From Glomus cerebriforme (taxonomy: Eukaryota; Glomeromycota; Glomeromycetes; Glomerales; Glomeraceae), in NCBI GenBank assembly GCA_003550305.1, contig QKYT01000131.1, forward strand, positions 172,241 through 207,467: a stretch of DNA of 35,227 nt, given 5' to 3'. The position numbers and the translations under genes were made by a program. The notes below the pieces were generated by a model. The model ran no database searches. It was given only the letters and a program-made list of their open reading frames with translations, and was not told where the DNA came from. Positions 31,827 to 35,227 of the stretch are shown piece by piece; position 1 is the first letter of the stretch, and every line of letters begins with the position of its first letter.

Positions 31827-33728
31827 AATTTAATTTGTAAAGATTTTACAAACGATTAGAAAAGAAATTTTTATAGATTAGTAATATTTATTGACTCTCT
31901 TAACAGAAATTGCTATTTATTTATTTACTTATTTAATTTTTACTTTTTTTCTTTTTTTTTTATTGTTAAATATTATTAAATAAAGGAAAAACATTGGTTT
32001 TAGTTGTTCTTATAATCATTTGCGAATTTATTACATCGTAATTTTCATTCACGTGCAAAAAAAAAAAGACGGAAGATATGACTATTTTTACTAAAACAGA
32101 CTACCCATAAAATGGCTATGAGTTGTGGTTAACTACATAACAACCAGGCCAATTTTCGCTTGTATACAGGATTAGAGTTTAGAACCGGTTTCGTTTTTTG
32201 AAACCGGTTTGTCAAGCATAACTTTATTATGTTAATTCCGGCCGAAATTGGTTGATCAGTTATGTTAAACTGATCATAACTTATATCGATTTTATAGACT
32301 AGTTCCGGCTATATTTAAATTCGAGTCCAAACGATCAACCGGATATAAACCGGTTTCTAAACTCTATACAGGATTTCGAATTTCCATATTTCAAATGAAA
32401 TATAAAAGAATTGTTAATTTTTTTTTGGAAAATTAATATAAGAATATAGTTTAAAAAATTTCTGGCGCAGAATTTGAACATGATCATATTTATTGATAAG
32501 TTTGCTACAATTTTTACAAAAACAGCTGTAATAAATCAAATATATTTATTGAATTTAGAACAAGAATCTTTGCATATTATATAACAATTCTTAATAAATA
32601 TGTCAATGTTCGTCTTCAGATTTTACAAGAGAAAAAAATATGTCAAATGCATCACAAAAAATGATTATTAAAAACCGCTGAAGCAATACATTAAAAACAA
32701 ATTAATTAGTTCAAATTCTAGATAATTCCGTTAATTGACACAATTTAAATTTTTTAGATATTTTCTGTAAATATGATTTAATATAATTTGTAAATGACCT
32801 GTAGAATCACATATACGTGCATCTCTTAAAAACCGCTAATATAAAATTAGGGATACAAAAAAAAATTGATTTTCTATTTTTTAGACAATTTATAAAAATA
32901 AAAATATCCCATTCTTTAATACAAATACTAATAAAATCTTATTCATTATAATTTAAATTCAATAATTTATTTTAACTGAATTAATTCTTTAATATTGAAT
33001 TAAAATTATAATGCTATTAGTTTTTCAAAGTTCAAACTGATTTAAAGTTAGATTTTTTAAATGAAAAATTTCCAAATTTTTAAAATAAAATATAAAAAAC
33101 TATCTTCAAAAAAAAGTCAAATACTACAAAGAAAAAAAATTTAGTAAATTCATATGAATATTAAGTAAACTGGAGATGATATTCTATAAAGATGATAATT
33201 GTATAATATTACCAAAAATTACTGGACCTATAAATGAATAAAATTTACAAATAGATATTGTTAACACTTCAACACTAATATTATTTTGAAGAATAGTACG
33301 ATATTAATTAAATTATTTTAAAGAAATTAAACTACAATCCATTTAAAGAAAGCTATTTGATCTATTATCTCTATCATTGTATACTGTTTGAATTCTATTT
33401 TAAGATCTTGTCTCTTTTTGTGAAGGTCTTGATATTTTCTATAAAATTGATTCTCTATTCAATTTAACTATTTTTGGATCTATATCTACCAGTATTTTCC
33501 ACTTTCAATGCCAAGCTTTTACAAAATTTTGGTTGTACACTCAAAATTAACAGCTATTGACCATAATAAAGATGACGTAATAGTAGATATTGAATTATAC
33601 TTCCATTCCTTCTTGATGTACGTCTTACTCTTCCATAAATATAGTAGCTTATAAAATATTCTTTTATTTCATTAGCATTAGTCTCTGTTAGTTATTGGTC
33701 TTTAATTCATCGAATGCAAAGAATTTTA
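31827..33728. other. Gene-poor stretch downstream of the kinase
   Basis: AT-rich with no intact gene. It contains the 192-bp MITE (32174-32365) and a TGGCGCAG at 32463. On the minus strand around 33690-33570 a frame reads TNANEIKEYF followed by YIYGRV and then unrelated-looking residues; the first part recalls a segment of Helitron replicase proteins, but the match is short. Confidence 0.45.
32164..32375. mobile_element. 192-bp MITE with 10-bp target duplication
   Basis: Terminal inverted repeats AGAGTTTAGAACCGGTTT (32174-32191) and AAACCGGTTTCTAAACTCT (32347-32365) differ by one inserted T. Both sides carry the identical ATACAGGATT (32164-32173 and 32366-32375), a 10-bp target-site duplication. 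The interior has further fold-backs: TGATCAGTT / AACTGATCA (32253-32261 and 32268-32276), a second GAAACCGGTTT close to the left end, and several CCGG sites. There is no coding capacity, so it is non-autonomous. A 10-bp duplication suits Mutator-like elements. The exact duplication suggests recent insertion. Confidence 0.88.
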
Positions 33729-34076
33729 TTAGGAGGCAAGTAAGATAATGCATGAATATGTTAAATAATAAACTAAAGTTTTCATCAGTCCCATATTGAG
33801 TAGCGGGCTCTTCCTTTTCATCAGAATTAACGATCGCCAAATATTCTTCACTTCTGAGTATGAGAAAAGTATTTTTTTGGCCTCATAACCTCCAGTATGA
33901 ATTGCAAGAATCTTGACTACTGGATAGTTTAATGACCTGAGCATATCGGTATTGACTCTATCTACATCATCCCAAATGATAAGAATAAATATTGCATCCA
34001 AAAATCTATTGCATTCTATCCTGTTTAATTTCCCTTCAAATCGGGTACTGAGTTTTTGCCAATCATCTAGGCTCAT
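33729..34076 (-). pseudogene. Decayed PIF1-like helicase fragment (Helitron-type)
   Basis: A 115-codon frame begins MSLDDWQKLSTRFEGKL and continues to SLNYPVVKILAIHTGGYEAKK. This resembles the C-terminal part of PIF1-type helicases in Rhizophagus Helitrons and related elements, where a W..L..R helix is followed by a beta-strand and the HTG..EAKK segment. The usual next part (helicase motifs leading to the LSINxxVMLTxN-type block) is not seen; downstream the sequence degenerates. It is far shorter than a working helicase, and I find no walker motifs nearby. Identification is by eye from family memory. Confidence 0.45.
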
Positions 34077-35159
34077 TATAAAATATTACTAATTAGAAGA
34101 AAATTATATTAAAAATGATTTATTATTATATTATTAAAAAATATCATCAAAAGGAAAAAATATATTATCATGATTCATGAGAGAATGCTGTCCTTTATAA
34201 TATACATTTTGAGCCAAGTGCTTTATTTTGAACATTTTGAAATTCTGTATAAATAGTACTAATAGTGGTTTTTTCGACATCTGCTATAATAAGTTGTGTT
34301 TTTGTAATTCAATATTCTGCTCTCTTTAAATTCAATTAAATTTTGAAACAATCTTTTATGATATTCCTAAGGTTTTACCAGATATTAATGCATGAATAAT
34401 CCATGAGTTTTCATTTCTCTAGGATGCATATACTGTAATTGTTTAATTATGATTAAAAGTTTAGAACTGTTTTAAGAGTTCCATCCATAATTCAAAAGGA
34501 AAAGAGTTCTGGTTGTTTAAAATTAGCCAATAATTGCAATAATTGTAAAATATTAATACTTTATTATGTTAGATCCATTTGCAAATTTTTGTTAATATAT
34601 CGTTGAAGTGCATCATAAAGTGGAAGATATAGGTATATTTCTTGTGAATTATTAGCTATAACTGTTAATTAGCTTGTTGATATCATTTTTTCAACATATT
34701 ATTAGTTTTTTTTATAACACTAGCTTGGCTAGCTTCTGCAACATGATTGTAATATTAGATGATGCTAATCTTCAGTTAATATAATAGTTGCTCGGCCATG
34801 GCATTTAGTGTTTTATACTTTTCACAATGCCAATAATATATTTTTTAAATTTTAGGATAGCCATGAATATTGATTTTATCTTTATATAAGTGGAAAAAAT
34901 AGTTTCAAAATTAATATTATTCATTTAGAAAAAAAAATTGAGACGGAAAAGAGATTGTCATCATTTATTGTATAAGCAATATAAATTTCCTTTTATATAT
35001 ATATTAAATTGTTTTTTTAGTTAGAATATCACATGTTAATTGTTATGCATATTAAAATAATTAAATTGTTAGAAAATCACAATATTTTACATTGTACAGT
35101 ACTTTAAAATATATTATTTTTATAAACAAGAGTAAATAATTTAAAAATTTTAGCAAATA
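34077..35159. other. Right flank, no intact gene
   Basis: AT-rich with many stops in all frames. TACTGTA at 34431 and TACAGTA at 35095 are present. No gene, RNA or clear repeat is seen before the inverted-repeat end at 35160. Confidence 0.5.
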
Positions 35160-35227
35160 CAGTGGACGAAAAAAGTCTTCGGAATAATTTTTCCAGTCAG
35201 TATTTATCTAATAAATGACTTATAATC
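35158..35227 (+). mobile_element. Tc1/mariner-like terminal repeat, runs off the window
   Basis: At a TA dinucleotide (35158-35159) the sequence changes to CAGTGGACGAAAAAAGTC followed by TTCGGAATAA. This has the form of a Tc1/mariner terminal inverted repeat, which begins CAGT or CAGTGG and sits on a TA target. Only the first 68 bp of the putative element are in view, so neither the partner repeat nor a transposase can be checked. Confidence 0.5.

Noticed and set aside
1..35227. CRISPR arrays, tRNA or rRNA genes
   Set aside because: No regular short direct repeats with spacers, no cloverleaf with both A- and B-box, and no rRNA-like conserved segments were seen.

Overview
The window looks like nuclear DNA of an arbuscular mycorrhizal fungus (Glomeromycotina, most likely Rhizophagus or a close relative). 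It is very AT-rich, with short 60-150 bp GT-AG introns, long gene-poor stretches, and the gene families known to be massively expanded in that lineage: BTB-TLDc, Sel1-repeat, F-box/LRR, TKL-like kinases with a Cys-rich N-terminus, and UvrD/TPR proteins. Genus assignment is inference from gene content. Several stretches carry N bases (about 1190-1223, 2979-3322, 16482-16554).

Layout, left to right. 1-2021: no convincing gene; one possible signal-peptide ORF at the very edge and a perfect palindrome. 2022-3570 (-): intact two-exon BTB-BACK-TLDc gene, with a 545-bp inverted-repeat element directly upstream (3752-4296). 4300-6612: gene-poor, with a perfect 53-bp tandem duplication and a decayed coding remnant. 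6613-8868 (-): Sel1-repeat protein. 8869-10640: no intact gene, but a GC-richer fold-back patch. 10641-12080 (-) and 13138-14424 (+): a divergent pair of paralogous F-box proteins. 14718-15899 (+): broken 3' end of a UvrD-helicase/TPR gene, abutting tail-to-tail a broken kinase gene at 15868-16800 (-). 16800-19260: repeats and fold-backs. 19261-20619 (+): third F-box protein, followed by a possible Myb/SANT-like fragment. 22450-23346 (+): five-exon maltose O-acetyltransferase-like gene with a 24-nt exon. 23347-29070: 5.7 kb with no recognisable intact gene. 29071-31826 (+): intact multi-exon kinase, a relative of the pseudogene at 16 kb. 31827-35227: a 192-bp MITE with a 10-bp target duplication, a decayed PIF1-like helicase piece (Helitron-type), and a Tc1/mariner-like terminal repeat running off the right edge.

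The genes do not form a pathway. Apart from the acetyltransferase, the intact genes belong to interaction or signalling families (F-box and BTB ubiquitin-ligase adaptors, Sel1 scaffold, kinase) that multiply by local duplication and decay. The most informative signals are mobile-element traces: two MITEs with 10-11 bp target duplications, a Tc1/mariner end, and an apparent excess of TACAGTA/TACTGTA heptamers that match Tc1-type excision footprints. I found no CRISPR array, tRNA, rRNA or clearly new multi-gene system.
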